A stretch of 64,000 nucleotides of DNA from JAIBJN01 sp963839745 (lineage in GTDB: Bacteria > Actinomycetota > Thermoleophilia > Gaiellales > Gaiellaceae), in contig CAWIWC010000005.1 in the NCBI GenBank assembly GCA_963839745.1, positions 434,001-498,000 on the forward strand, given 5' to 3'. The notes below the pieces were generated by a model. That model did not search any database and was not told the origin of the DNA. It saw nothing but the letters and a program-made list of their open reading frames with translations. Shown here one piece after another: positions 24,652-33,927 of the stretch. The translations under genes and the position numbers were made by a program. Each line of letters opens with the position of its first letter. Positions within the stretch are counted from its first letter, which is position 1.

Positions 24652-26276
24652 GCTACGACGTGATCTTCGTCGGGAGCGGGATCAACTCGCTCGCTGGGGC
24701 CGCGCTCCTCGCGCGCGCCGGCAAGCGTGTGCTCGTGCTCGAGCGCAACGAATACCTCGGTGGCGCGATCCGGACGGCGGAGATCACCGAGCCTGGCTTC
24801 ACGCATGAGGTCTTCTCCTCCTGGCATCCGCTCTTCATGGGCTCGGCCGCCTACGCCGAGCTCGGCGATGAGCTGCACGCGCGCGGTCTCGAGTACCTCA
24901 ACACCGAGCTGGCGACCGGCTCGCTCTTCCCTGACGGCGAGAGCATCTTCCTCACCACCTCGCACGACGCCAACGTCGAAGAGTTCGAGCGGCACGCGGC
25001 CGGCGACGGTGCCGCCTGGGACCGCACCGTGGGCGAGTTCATGCCGAACGCCGACCTCGCCTTCGGGGTGCTCGGCACGGAGCTCTGGTCGTCGTCGGGA
25101 GCCGGGCTCGGGGTCAAGGCCTACCGCCGCCTCGGCCGCCGCGGGCTCGTCGAGTTCGCGGGCGGCGTGCTCTCGACCTGCCGCGACTGGGTGACGGAGA
25201 CCTTCGCCTCGCCCCAGGCGCATGGGCTGCTCGCGCCGTGGGTCCTCCACACCGGCGTCGGCCCGGACGCGGCCTCGTCCGGGTTCATGACGCGGGTGAT
25301 CGCCGTGGCCATCGAGCTCGGCGGGATGCCGGTGCCGCGCGGCGGCGGCGTGAAGCTCGTCGAGGCGCTCGCCGGCATCGTCCGCGACGCCGGCGGCGCG
25401 CTCGAGACCGACCGCGACGTCGAGCGGGTCGTCGTGCGCGAAGGCCGGGCCACCGGAGTGGTCGTGGGAGGCGAGACCGTCGAGGCGACCGAGGCCGTGA
25501 TCGCCAACGTCACGCCGACCCAGCTGTACGAGCGACTGCTCGACGGAACGCCGGCGGCGAGCTCGGCCACGGCGCCCGCGCGCCGCTTCCGCTACGGCCG
25601 TGCCGGCATGCAGATCCACATGGCGCTCGAGGAGCCGCCGAAGTGGGCCGGCGACGAGCGTCTCGCCAGGACGGCGATCGTCCACCTGACGCCCGGGCTC
25701 GACGGCGTCTCCCGCGCGGTGAACGAGGCCGACCGAGGGCTTCTGCCCGCGGAGGCGACCATCGTCTGCGGCCAGCCGTGCGCCGTCGACCCGTCGCGCG
25801 CTCCGGAAGGCTCGTCGATCCTCTGGATCCAGCTCCAGGAGCTGCCGACGCACGTCAAAGGAGACGCCGCGGGCGAGCTCGACGTCGGCGACGGGACCTG
25901 GACCGAGGAGCTGCGCGAGCGCTACGCCGACCGCATCCAGGCCCGGCTTGCGAAGCAGATCGAGAACCTCGACTCGGCGCTGCTGAAGCGCGTGACCCTA
26001 TCGCCTGCTGACATCGAGGCCGCGAACATGAACATGGTCGGCGGCGACATCTACAGCGGCTCGTGCGCGCTCGACCAGAACCTCGTCTGGCGGCCGCGGC
26101 CGGAGCTCCCCGGACACGCGACGCCGGTCGACCGCCTCTTCCACATCGGCGCGAGCACGCACCCCGGGCCCGGCCTCGGGGCTGGGTCGGGGACGCTGGT
26201 GGCCAAGGAGCTGCTCAAGCCACCGCTTCCGAGGCGCGCGCTCGGTCGTCTGAGCTCCCTCACGAAGCGAGTTTGA
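24648..26276 (+). CDS. FAD-dependent oxidoreductase, phytoene desaturase/amine oxidase-like (CTG start proposed)
   Basis: About 542 residues, NAD(P)/FAD-dependent flavoprotein of the CrtI/amine-oxidase superfamily. The dinucleotide-binding motif VIFVGSGINSLAGAALLARAGKR and LERNEYLGGAI are at the N-terminus; the C-terminal FAD motif is HIGASTHPGPGLGAGSG. A CTG at 24648 overlaps the upstream stop (CTGA) with GGGAG seven bases before; the GTG at 24660 would have no ribosome site and would clip the first strand. Likely oxidises a C-N or C-C bond in the pathway. Carotenoid synthesis is unlikely here because no crtB or crtE is near. Confidence 0.78.
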   Translation: MSYDVIFVGSGINSLAGAALLARAGKRVLVLERNEYLGGAIRTAEITEPGFTHEVFSSWHPLFMGSAAYAELGDELHARGLEYLNTELATGSLFPDGESIFLTTSHDANVEEFERHAAGDGAAWDRTVGEFMPNADLAFGVLGTELWSSSGAGLGVKAYRRLGRRGLVEFAGGVLSTCRDWVTETFASPQAHGLLAPWVLHTGVGPDAASSGFMTRVIAVAIELGGMPVPRGGGVKLVEALAGIVRDAGGALETDRDVERVVVREGRATGVVVGGETVEATEAVIANVTPTQLYERLLDGTPAASSATAPARRFRYGRAGMQIHMALEEPPKWAGDERLARTAIVHLTPGLDGVSRAVNEADRGLLPAEATIVCGQPCAVDPSRAPEGSSILWIQLQELPTHVKGDAAGELDVGDGTWTEELRERYADRIQARLAKQIENLDSALLKRVTLSPADIEAANMNMVGGDIYSGSCALDQNLVWRPRPELPGHATPVDRLFHIGASTHPGPGLGAGSGTLVAKELLKPPLPRRALGRLSSLTKRV

Positions 26277-26290
26277 CACTTGATAAATCA
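26272..26290 (+). promoter_or_regulatory. Second GntR-like operator before the second LLM gene
   Basis: TTTGACACTTGATAAATCA resembles the sequence upstream of the GntR gene, with TTTGACA then TGAT and AAA in the same order. It includes a TTGACA -35 and lies over the stop of the preceding gene, 55-70 bases before the next ATG. Probably a second target of the local GntR protein; the right arm is less well conserved. Confidence 0.4.
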
Positions 26291-26344
26291 TCCATCAGAG
26301 TCGCGGCGGCGCGCGCTCCGCGGGATCCGAACGGGAGGTAACGA

Positions 26345-27436
26345 ATGAAGTTCAGCCTGTACTCGGAGATCCAGCACTGGCCCGGGAAGCCGGTGGGTCA
26401 GCTCTACGAGGAGGTCGTGGAGCAGGTCGTGAACGCCGACCGGCTGGGCTTCACCGCCTACTCCGTGATCGAGCACTTCTTCTTCCCGAAGTTCTCGGTG
26501 TCCGCGAACCCGTTCGCCCTCTGGGGCATCTGCGCGGCGCGCACCAAGCAGATCAGGTTCCGCACGCTCGGCCACGTGCTCCCGTACCACAATCCCGCGA
26601 TTCTGGCCTCGCAGATCGCCGCCGCCGACATCCTCTTTGGAGGCCGCTACGAGTTCGGCGCGCTGCGCGGTCACGGCTGGATCCCGCTGAAGGCCGGCGT
26701 GCCGCTCGCCGAGACGCGCGACCGCTACGAGGAGTCGCTCGAGATCCTCTTCACCGCGCTCGAGCAGGAGCGCTTCTCCTACGACGGCGACTTCTTCAAG
26801 ATCGACGACTCGCACGTCGTCCCGCGCCCGACCGGCAAGTTCCGCGTCTTTCTCGGCGGCACGAGCGACCGCACCTACGAGCTGGCCGCCGAGCGCGGCT
26901 GGGCCGTCGTCGTGCCGCCGCTCCTCCCGTATGCGGCGCTCCAGGAGCAGCTCGACCTCTACCGCGCCAAGTGCGCCGAGCACGGCACGACGCCGGACAT
27001 CGTCTGGATCCACGCGTGTTACATCGACGAGGACCGCGACACCGCGCGGCGCGAGGCCGAGCGGGGGATGAAGCAGTTCCTTGCCGGCAACGCCTCGCCG
27101 CTCACCGAAGGCGACGAGCTCCCGCCCGCCGAGGAGCTCCAGGCCGCCGGCTACGGCTTCTACGCCGCCGGCATTCTCGAGCAGCTTGCCGAGACGCCCT
27201 ACGACGACATGATCGAGGGCGACATCATCTGGGTCGGCACGCCCGAGGACGTGATCGAGCGAATCGAGGCCGTGCGCGACGTCTGCGAAGGTCTCACCGA
27301 GGTGTCGATCACGGTCAACGCAGGCGGGTTCGACCACTGGCAGGCCATCAAGCAGCAGGAGCTCTTCGCCGCGCGCGTGATGCCGCACTTCCGCGAGGGC
27401 GCCGGGGTCGAGGCCGCGGATCGCGCGCTCGCCTGA
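26345..27436 (+). CDS. LLM-class flavin-dependent oxidoreductase (second copy)
   Basis: A 363-residue luciferase-like monooxygenase-family protein. Landmarks: MKFSLYSEIQHWP, YSVIEHFFFPKFS, RTLGHVLPYHNPAILASQIA and GGRYEFGALRGHGW. These match FMN-dependent LLM oxygenases more than F420-type enzymes, so partnership with the flavin reductase two genes upstream is plausible. A GGGAGG ribosome site precedes the ATG, and a GntR-like operator lies just upstream, making this the start of a new transcription unit. Confidence 0.87.
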   Translation: MKFSLYSEIQHWPGKPVGQLYEEVVEQVVNADRLGFTAYSVIEHFFFPKFSVSANPFALWGICAARTKQIRFRTLGHVLPYHNPAILASQIAAADILFGGRYEFGALRGHGWIPLKAGVPLAETRDRYEESLEILFTALEQERFSYDGDFFKIDDSHVVPRPTGKFRVFLGGTSDRTYELAAERGWAVVVPPLLPYAALQEQLDLYRAKCAEHGTTPDIVWIHACYIDEDRDTARREAERGMKQFLAGNASPLTEGDELPPAEELQAAGYGFYAAGILEQLAETPYDDMIEGDIIWVGTPEDVIERIEAVRDVCEGLTEVSITVNAGGFDHWQAIKQQELFAARVMPHFREGAGVEAADRALA

Positions 27437-27437
27437 G

Positions 27438-28323
27438 GTGACCGCGTCCGAGCCCCTCTTCGCCGTCTGCGAGTTCACCACGCTCAACGCGAGCTTCGAG
27501 GACGATCTCGCGGCGTATTCGGCTGCAGGCGCCGGCGGGATCGCTATCTGCGAGCTGAAGCTGGAGGAGGGCCGCGAGGAGGAGCAGCTTGCCGCCTTCC
27601 GGGCGAGCGGGCTCACGGCCACGAGCTGCGTGCCGGCCGTCCCGTCTCTGCTCCCGCTCCCGAAGCTACCGGGGCCCGAGCACGCCGGAGGAGCGGGTCG
27701 AGGCGATCCGGGCGGGCGTCCGCCGCCTGGCGCCGTTCGAGCCGACGGCGCTCGTGTGCCTGACCGGCCCGGCGGGCGACCTCGGTGAGGACGAGGCGCG
27801 GAAGGTCGTCGTCGAGGGGCTGCGTGCCGTCGCCGAGGAGGCCGCGCGGCACGGCATCCCCGTCGCGCTGGAGCCGATGAGCGCCCACTTCCGGGACGAC
27901 TGGACGCTGATCACGACGCTCCAGCAGGCTGCGGACCTTGCCGACGAGGCGGGCGTGGCGAACGTCGGGCTCGTCTTCGATACCTGGCACCTCTGGGACA
28001 CGCCCGACCTCTACGCCGAGCTCGAGCGCCACGCCGACCGGATCGCCTGCGTCCACGTGAACGACTGGCGCGAGCCGACGCGCAGCTGGTGCGACCGAGT
28101 CCTCCCGGGAGACGGCGTCGCCGACCTGCCCGCCATGCTGCGGGCGCTCCACGAGGCAGGCTGGCGCGGCGGCTACGACCTGGAGGTGTTCTCCGACGAC
28201 GGCACGTTCGGCGATGCCTTCGAGGACTCGCTCTGGCGGGAGGACCCCGAGGACATCGCGCGCCGCGGGCACGAGGCCTTCCACCAACTCTGGGAGCGCG
28301 CGACCGTCGGAATGAGGGCGTAG
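27438..28323 (+). CDS. Sugar phosphate isomerase/epimerase-family TIM barrel, frameshifted
   Basis: About 294 residues when repaired, AP-endonuclease-2/xylose-isomerase-like TIM barrel. The N-terminal part runs to SLLPLPKLPG in one frame; an extra G in the GGGG at 27671-27674 moves the rest into the next frame, continuing PSTPEERVEAIRAGVRR to the stop at 28323. Metal-site residues are seen in VALEPMSAH (Glu), GLVFDTWHLWDTP (Asp, His), CVHVNDWRE (His, Asp) and YDLEVFSDD (Glu). Families include hydroxypyruvate isomerase and IolE-type dehydratases. GTG start one base after the LLM stop. Substrate unknown. Confidence 0.78.
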
Positions 28324-29331
28324 ATGGAACGCGTCTGCATCGTCGGCGGCGGCGTGATCGGGAGCCTCTACGCGGCCCACATCGCATCCGTCGCAGAGGT
28401 CTGGGTGCTCACCCGGCGTCCGGAGCACGCCCGCGCGCTCGAGGACGAAGGCCTGCGCGTTTCCGGCAAGCACGACTTCACCGCGCGGCTCCGCGCGACC
28501 GCCGACGCGGACGAGCTCCCCGAGGTCGACCTCGTCATCGTGGCGACCAAGGCGACGCAGCTCGAGGAGGCCGCCGCGGCGCTCGCGGGGCGGGCGCCGG
28601 GCGCGACGGTGATGACGATTCAGAACGGGCTCGGCGCCGAGGAGATCGTCAGACGCCACGGCGACTGGCAGATCGTCTCCGCGGTCACGTTCATGTCGGG
28701 CGTCAGGCGCGGCGACTCGCACGTCGAGTACGAGCTCGACACGGCGACCTGGATGGGGCCGTACGCCGGCACCGCGACGCCGTTCGAGCGCGTCCAGGAG
28801 ATCGAGCGGCTGCTCCACGACTCCGACCTCGCAGCGGTGGCGTTCCCGGACCTGCTGCCGGCGCAGTGGTCGAAGCTGATCTTCAACGCGACGGTGAACA
28901 CGGTCTCGGCGCTCACCGACCTCGGGCACGTGGCCCTCTTCGCGCGCGAGGAGGAGCCGACGGACCTCGGGCACCTCGTGCACCAGCTCGTGGACGAGGG
29001 CAAGCGGGTGGCGGAGGCGGCCGGCGTCGTACTGCACGAGGATCCGTGGGAGATGAACGTGCTCGCCGTGCGCCGGGGCGAGACACAGCAGAGCGACTAC
29101 GCGCACGTGCCGTCGATGCTGGAGGACGTGCGGGCGCAACGACCGACCGAGGTGGACTTCATCACGGGAGCGCTGGTGCGCGAGGCGGAGCGCCTCGGCG
29201 TCCCGGTACCGCTCCACACGACGATGTACAGGCTCGTGAAAGGGAAGGAAGCGGCGTTTCCGGCGGGCGGGGGCCGGGCTCCGGAGGCGGCGGTGGCGGG
29301 GGATAGGCAAACGGAGAGGAGTTCGTCATGA
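28324..29331 (+). CDS. 2-dehydropantoate 2-reductase (ApbA/PanE)-family protein, first copy
   Basis: A 335-residue NADP-dependent ketopantoate reductase-family enzyme. N-terminal Rossmann motif CIVGGGVIGSLYAAHIA, central VATKATQLEEAA and the MTIQNGLGAEE loop; the catalytic Lys is in QWSKLIFNATVNTVSALT. Members often reduce 2-oxo acids other than ketopantoate when placed in catabolic operons. It starts directly after the isomerase stop and overlaps the transporter binding protein (ATGA). A second homologue is at 33.9 kb, so the island encodes two related reductases. Confidence 0.85.
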   Translation: MERVCIVGGGVIGSLYAAHIASVAEVWVLTRRPEHARALEDEGLRVSGKHDFTARLRATADADELPEVDLVIVATKATQLEEAAAALAGRAPGATVMTIQNGLGAEEIVRRHGDWQIVSAVTFMSGVRRGDSHVEYELDTATWMGPYAGTATPFERVQEIERLLHDSDLAAVAFPDLLPAQWSKLIFNATVNTVSALTDLGHVALFAREEEPTDLGHLVHQLVDEGKRVAEAAGVVLHEDPWEMNVLAVRRGETQQSDYAHVPSMLEDVRAQRPTEVDFITGALVREAERLGVPVPLHTTMYRLVKGKEAAFPAGGGRAPEAAVAGDRQTERSSS

Positions 29332-30563
29332 GAGGAACGTCGAGATGGGCCCTGCTGCTTGCCCTCCTGTTGACGCTCGGGCTCGCGGTTGCGGCCTGCG
29401 GCGGCGACGACGAGGAGGGCGGCGACGACGGCGCGGCGGCGGAGAGCACGCCCGCCGAGGACGAAGGCGGCGGCGAGCCCATCGTCATCGGCGCGGCCGT
29501 GGACCTCACGAACCAGATGGCCCCGTTCGACGGGCCGGCGATCACGGCGGCGCAGATCCAGGTGGACAAGATCAACGAGGCCGGCGGCATCGACGGGCGG
29601 CAGGTCGAGCTCGAGGTCGTCGACCACCAGTTGGATCCGGAGCGCACGAAGTCCGCCGCCATCGAGCTGATCGACGGCGGGGCCGACGTCCTGCTCGTCA
29701 CCTGCGACGTCGACTACGCGACGCCTGCGGTGCAAGAGGCGATCACCCGCGGCGTGCTCGCCGTGGCGCCCTGCATCGGCACGGACCAGATGGGCCCGGA
29801 GCGCTTCGGCGACGCCGGCAAGCTCGCGTTCAGCATCGGCAACGTCGCCCAGGACGAGGGCGCGGCCATGGCCGAATACGCGATCGAACAGGGTTGGATG
29901 ACGGCCGCGACGGTGACGGACAACGTCATCGTCTACTTCCAGGACGTCGTCAAGGCGTTCGCGGCCCGCTACACAGAGCTGGGCGGCGAGATCACCGTCG
30001 AGGAGTCCTGGACGAACGGCGACGGGACGATCCAGAACGTCGTCAGCGCGCTCGACAAGGCGAACGTCGACGTGATCGCCACCTCGACGGCCTTCGACGA
30101 CATGCCTGCGCTGGTGGGCGGCCTCCGCACGCTCGGCAACGAGACGCCGATCATCTGCGGCTGGTCGTGCGACGGCAACTACTGGCTCCCCGAGGGGACG
30201 AACAACTTCTACGTCGTGACGTACGCGTCGGTGTTCGGCGACGACCCGAGCGACGAGGTGAAGGAGCTCATCGCCGCGATGGAGGAGCAGGATGCGGCGC
30301 CCGGCACCGGTGGCTTCGTCACCGGCGCTGCCGCGATCGACGCCATCGCGGCCGCGATCGAGGAGACCGGGGGCACCGAGGGCGAGGCCCTCGCCGAGGC
30401 GTTCGAGGGCTTCGACGGCCTCGAGACGATCTCCGGGGCGATCAGCTTCTCGCCCGAGTTCCACTCGGTGTTCGGCCGCGAGTACCGCGTGATGGAGGTG
30501 CAGAACAGCCAGCCGGCGTTCGTCGAGCTGCGCGCGGCCACGTCACCGGCCGAAATCGAGTGA
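29328..30563 (+). CDS. livK: Branched-chain amino acid-type ABC substrate-binding lipoprotein (system 2)
   Basis: A 411-residue type I periplasmic-binding lipoprotein. Signal WALLLALLLTLGLAVAACGG has a lipobox Cys near residue 24, then an acidic Gly/Glu linker. Ligand region: GAAVDLTNQMAPFDGP and VTCDVDYATPAV. The pattern differs from system 1 (no GPxGSxE), indicating a different ligand. A GGAGAGGAG ribosome site precedes the ATG. Heads the second livKGFHM set inside the catabolic island and probably recruits the island's substrate. Confidence 0.9.
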   Translation: MRGTSRWALLLALLLTLGLAVAACGGDDEEGGDDGAAAESTPAEDEGGGEPIVIGAAVDLTNQMAPFDGPAITAAQIQVDKINEAGGIDGRQVELEVVDHQLDPERTKSAAIELIDGGADVLLVTCDVDYATPAVQEAITRGVLAVAPCIGTDQMGPERFGDAGKLAFSIGNVAQDEGAAMAEYAIEQGWMTAATVTDNVIVYFQDVVKAFAARYTELGGEITVEESWTNGDGTIQNVVSALDKANVDVIATSTAFDDMPALVGGLRTLGNETPIICGWSCDGNYWLPEGTNNFYVVTYASVFGDDPSDEVKELIAAMEEQDAAPGTGGFVTGAAAIDAIAAAIEETGGTEGEALAEAFEGFDGLETISGAISFSPEFHSVFGREYRVMEVQNSQPAFVELRAATSPAEIE

Positions 30564-30570
30564 GCGCCGT

Positions 30571-31329
30571 GTGAGCGACACGGCGTCCGAAGCCCGCCGC
30601 TGGCCCGGAGAGACACTCCGGGCCAGCGGCATCTCACGCTCCTTCGAGGGCGTCCACGCCCTGAACGGCGTGACGCTGGAGCTGCACCGGCACGAGGTCG
30701 TCGGGCTGATCGGCCCGAACGGGGCCGGCAAGACGACGCTCGTCAACGTCATCACGGGCTTCGACTTCCCGACGGAGGGTGCAGTCGAGCTGTCCGGGGA
30801 GGACATCACCTCCTGGCAGCCGCATCGCCGCGCCCGCGCCGGGCTCGCGCGGACGTATCAGCACAGCCGTCTGTTCAAGGGCCTCTCGGCCCGCGAGAAC
30901 GTGGAGGTGGCGGCGCTCGGGGTCGGCGCCGGCCCGAAGGAGGCGCGGCAGCGGGCCGACGAGCTGCTGGAGATGCTCGGCCTCGGCCACCGGGCGAGCT
31001 CGCCCGCCGCCGTCCTGCCGCACGGTGAGGAGCACAAGCTCGGCGTCGCCCGTGCGCTTGCCACCCGTCCCCGCTTCGTGCTCATGGACGAGCCGGCCGC
31101 CGGCCTCTCCGAGGCGGAGGTGCCCGACTTCGCGGAGGTCGTGACCACGGTGCGCGACGAGCGCGAGGCGGGCGTGCTCCTGATCGACCACAACGTCGGG
31201 CTCATCCTCGACGTCTGCGACCGCATCCAGGTCCTCGATCAGGGACGGACGCTGGCCGAGGGGACGCCTGCCGAGATCCGGCGCAACATCGACGTGACCG
31301 CCGCGTACCTGGGAGACGCCCGTGCCTGA
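30571..31329 (+). CDS. livG: ABC transporter ATPase LivG (system 2)
   Basis: A 252-residue LivG-type ATPase: Walker A GPNGAGKTT, Q-loop ARTYQHSRLF, signature region LPHGEEHKLGVARAL (an unusual PHGEE in place of LSYGxQ), Walker B RFVLMDEPAAGLS and switch LIDHNV. GTG start eight bases after the binding-protein gene; overlaps livF by eight bases. Energises uptake through the LivHM pore of system 2. Confidence 0.9.
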   Translation: MSDTASEARRWPGETLRASGISRSFEGVHALNGVTLELHRHEVVGLIGPNGAGKTTLVNVITGFDFPTEGAVELSGEDITSWQPHRRARAGLARTYQHSRLFKGLSARENVEVAALGVGAGPKEARQRADELLEMLGLGHRASSPAAVLPHGEEHKLGVARALATRPRFVLMDEPAAGLSEAEVPDFAEVVTTVRDEREAGVLLIDHNVGLILDVCDRIQVLDQGRTLAEGTPAEIRRNIDVTAAYLGDARA

Positions 31330-32040
31330 CGCGGTGCTCGAGCTGCGCGACCTGGAGATCCGCTACGGCGGCGTTCCCGCCGTGCGCGGGATCAGCCTCG
31401 AGGTCGGGAAGGGCGAAGTCGTCGGCCTCGTCGGCCCGAACGGGGCCGGGAAGTCCTCGACGCTGCTCGCGATCATGGGCATGGTCGCGCCGCATCGGGG
31501 CGACGTGGTGCTCGACGGCCGCTCGCTCGTCGGCAGGTCGACGGAGGCGATCGTGCGCGGCGGCGTCTCGCTCGTCCCCGAGGGCCGGCGCATCTTCCCC
31601 GAGCTGACGGTGGACGAGAACCTCCGCCTCGGGCTCATGGGCCGCCGCTCCCGCGAGGGCGCCGAGGCCGACGTCGAGCAGGCCGCTGCGCTCTTCCCCG
31701 TCGTCCGCGAGGCTCGCGACCGGCCGGCGGGAGTGCTCTCGGGCGGCCAGCAGCAGCAGCTCGCCATCGCCAGGGCGCTGGTCGCGAAGCCCGACGTGCT
31801 GCTCCTCGACGAGCCCTCGCTCGGGCTCGCCCCGAAGGTCGTGGACGACGTCTTCGCCGCGCTCGCCGAGATTCGCGCGCAGGGCGTGACCATCCTGCTC
31901 GTCGAGCAGCGGGCGCAGTTCGCGGTCGGTTTCGCCGACCGCACGCACGTGCTCGCGAACGGCCAGCTTCGCCTCACCCTCACGCCCGCCGACGCGGGCG
32001 ACACCGACCGCATGGCAGCCGCCTACTTCGGGAATCGTGA
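31322..32040 (+). CDS. livF: ABC transporter ATPase LivF (system 2), stop codon displaced by a probable indel
   Basis: About 238 residues, LivF-type ATPase: Walker A GPNGAGKSS, signature LSGGQQQQ, Walker B VLLLDEPSLGLAP and LLVEQRAQ. The family normally ends near MAAAYFG, but the frame reads through into livH2 with no stop until 32380. A TGA overlapping the livH2 GTG (GTGA at 32037-32040) is in another frame, exactly where the local overlap pattern predicts the stop, so a small indel near the 3' end is likely. Confidence 0.85.
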
Positions 32041-32924
32041 CGGACGTCCTCCAGACCATCATCGACGCGATCGCCCTGGGCTCGGTCTACGCCCTCGTCG
32101 CCATGGGGATCGGGCTCGTCTTCGGGGTCATGCGGCTCGTCAACTTCGCCCACGGCGAGCTGATCACCTTCGGCGCGTACGCGCTCGTGCTCACGAACCA
32201 CCTGCCGCTCGCGGTCGGGCTCCCGTCTGCTTCGCCACCGTGATCGGGCCTGGCCCTCGCGATGGAGGTCGCCTACCGGCCGCTGCGCACGGCCCCGCCG
32301 ACGACGATGCTCGTGACGACCTTCGCGGTGTCGTTCCTGCTCCAGGCCGTCGCGCTGCTCGCGTTCGGCGCGCGCGGTAAGAACGTCAACGTCTTCGCGA
32401 AGCTGAACAGCCCGTTTCCATCGGCGATCTGCGCGTGCGCTGGGTGACGCTGGTCTCGATCGCGGTCGGCGCGGTGCTTCTCTGGGCGCGACCGCCCTCA
32501 TCCTCAGGCGCACCGACATCGGCCTCCAGATGCGGGCCTCGGCGATGGACTTCCGCACGGCGCAGCTCCTCGGCGTGCGTGCGACGACGGTCATCCGCTT
32601 CGCGTTCGTCCTCGGCGGGATGCTCGCCGCGAGCGCGACCGTCATGCTCGTCGTCTCGCGCCCGCTGGTGACGCCGAGCTACGGCTTCCAGCTCGTGATC
32701 CCGGCTCTCGTCGGCGTCGTCGTCGGCGGCATCGACCGGCTCGGCAGCGCGACGCTCGGCGGGTTCGCCGTCGGGTTCGCCGCGGTCGGTGCTCGGCGAC
32801 GTCCTGCCCGCGGACGGCCGCGTATTCCTCGACACCGCGCTCTTCCTGCTCGTCATCGTCGTCCTGCTCGTGCGGCCCGGGCGGGCTCTTCACCCGCTCG
32901 CGCCCGGCCTGGGAGCGCGTGTGA
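32037..32924 (+). pseudogene. livH: ABC permease LivH (system 2), broken by six single-base indels
   Basis: Reassembling three frames gives a complete LivH of about 295 residues: GSVYALVAMGIGLVFGVMR and NFAHGELITFG at the start, MRASAMDFRTAQLLGVRA as coupling loop, and VVGGIDRLGSATLGGF near the end. Inferred indels lie near 32224 (deletion), 32249 (extra C), 32419 (missing C), 32481 (deletion), 32788 (extra G) and 32880 (extra G). Between them the protein is well conserved with no other damage. Either a locally poor assembly or a very recent pseudogene; labelled pseudogene as the sequence stands. Ends with TGA overlapping the livM2 GTG. Confidence 0.75.
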
Positions 32925-33927
32925 GGCGCCTGGGCGCCTGGTCCCAGCTGGCCGCGCCCGTGCTCTGCTCGCGCTGGTCGGTCTGGCAGGCAGCTTCACC
33001 TCGCGCTCCGATCCAGTTCCAGTTCCGCTTCGCGCTCGTGATGGCGACGATCGTGATCGCTCTCTACGTCTTCGTCGGCAACTCGGGCGTCGTCTCCTTC
33101 GGGCACGTGAGCTTCGTCGCCGTGGGAGGGTTCGCCGCCGGGCTGACGACCGTGCCCGAGGCGCTGAAGCTCTCGCTCAGCCCGGATCTCTTCCCGGTGA
33201 TCGCGAGCGCGGAGGTCGGGAACGCGATGTCGCTCGTGATCGCGTCCGCGGTGGGCGGGGTCTTCGCCTTCCTCGTCGGCGTGCCGCTCATGCGCCTGTC
33301 CGGCCTGGCCGCCGGCATCGGCACGTTCGCGGTGCTCGTGATCACGAACAACGTGCTGCGGAACTGGGAGGCGATCGGGCCCGGCGCGCGGACGCTCTCG
33401 CTCGTGCCGGAGTCGACCAGCTTCATGCAGGCGACGGTGGGGGTGATCGCGGTCGCGATCCTCGCCTTCCTCTACCAGCGCAGCCGCTGGGGCCGCGTCC
33501 TGCGGGCCTCGAGCGAGGATCCGTACGCCGCCCAGGGCTCGGGCGTGAACATCTACCGTCAGCGCCTCGTTGCCTTCACGCTCTCCGGGCGCGCTCGCAG
33601 GCTTCGCCGGCGGCCTCTTCGTCCACCTGCTCGGGCAGCATCACGACGCAGCAGGTCTACCTCGACCTGGCGTTCCTCACGCTGGCCATGCTCGTCATCG
33701 GCGGGGTCGGGAGCCTCTGGGGCGCGGTCGTCGGCGCCCTGCTCGTGAGCGGCGTCAACTCGCTCCTGCTCTCGGCCGAGGACGGCATCGGCCTGGGCTT
33801 CGTGGACCTGGACGTTCCCACGGGCACGCGCCTCGTTACGCTGGGCGCCGTGATGGCGTTGATCATGCTCTTCCGCCCCAGCGGCATCACGGGAGGCCGC
33901 GAGATCAGGCTCCCGGGGCTCGGATGA
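32921..33927 (+). pseudogene. livM: ABC permease LivM (system 2), broken by four indels
   Basis: A LivM permease of about 335 residues after repair: VGNSGVVSFGHVSFVAVGGF is the family core, LRASSEDPYAAQGSG the coupling loop and VIGGVGSLWGAVVGALLVSG the C-terminal motif. Indels are inferred near 32965 (missing C), 33004-33011, 33587-33589 (GGG for GG) and 33633-33635 (GGG for GG). The long central part, 33010-33585, is in one frame and intact. It overlaps the next gene as ATGA, the normal operon spacing, which argues that the natural gene is functional. Confidence 0.75.

Noticed and set aside
24648..26276. Carotenoid desaturase (crtI) call
   Set aside because: Only superfamily motifs are shared, and no other carotenoid genes are near; context is catabolic.
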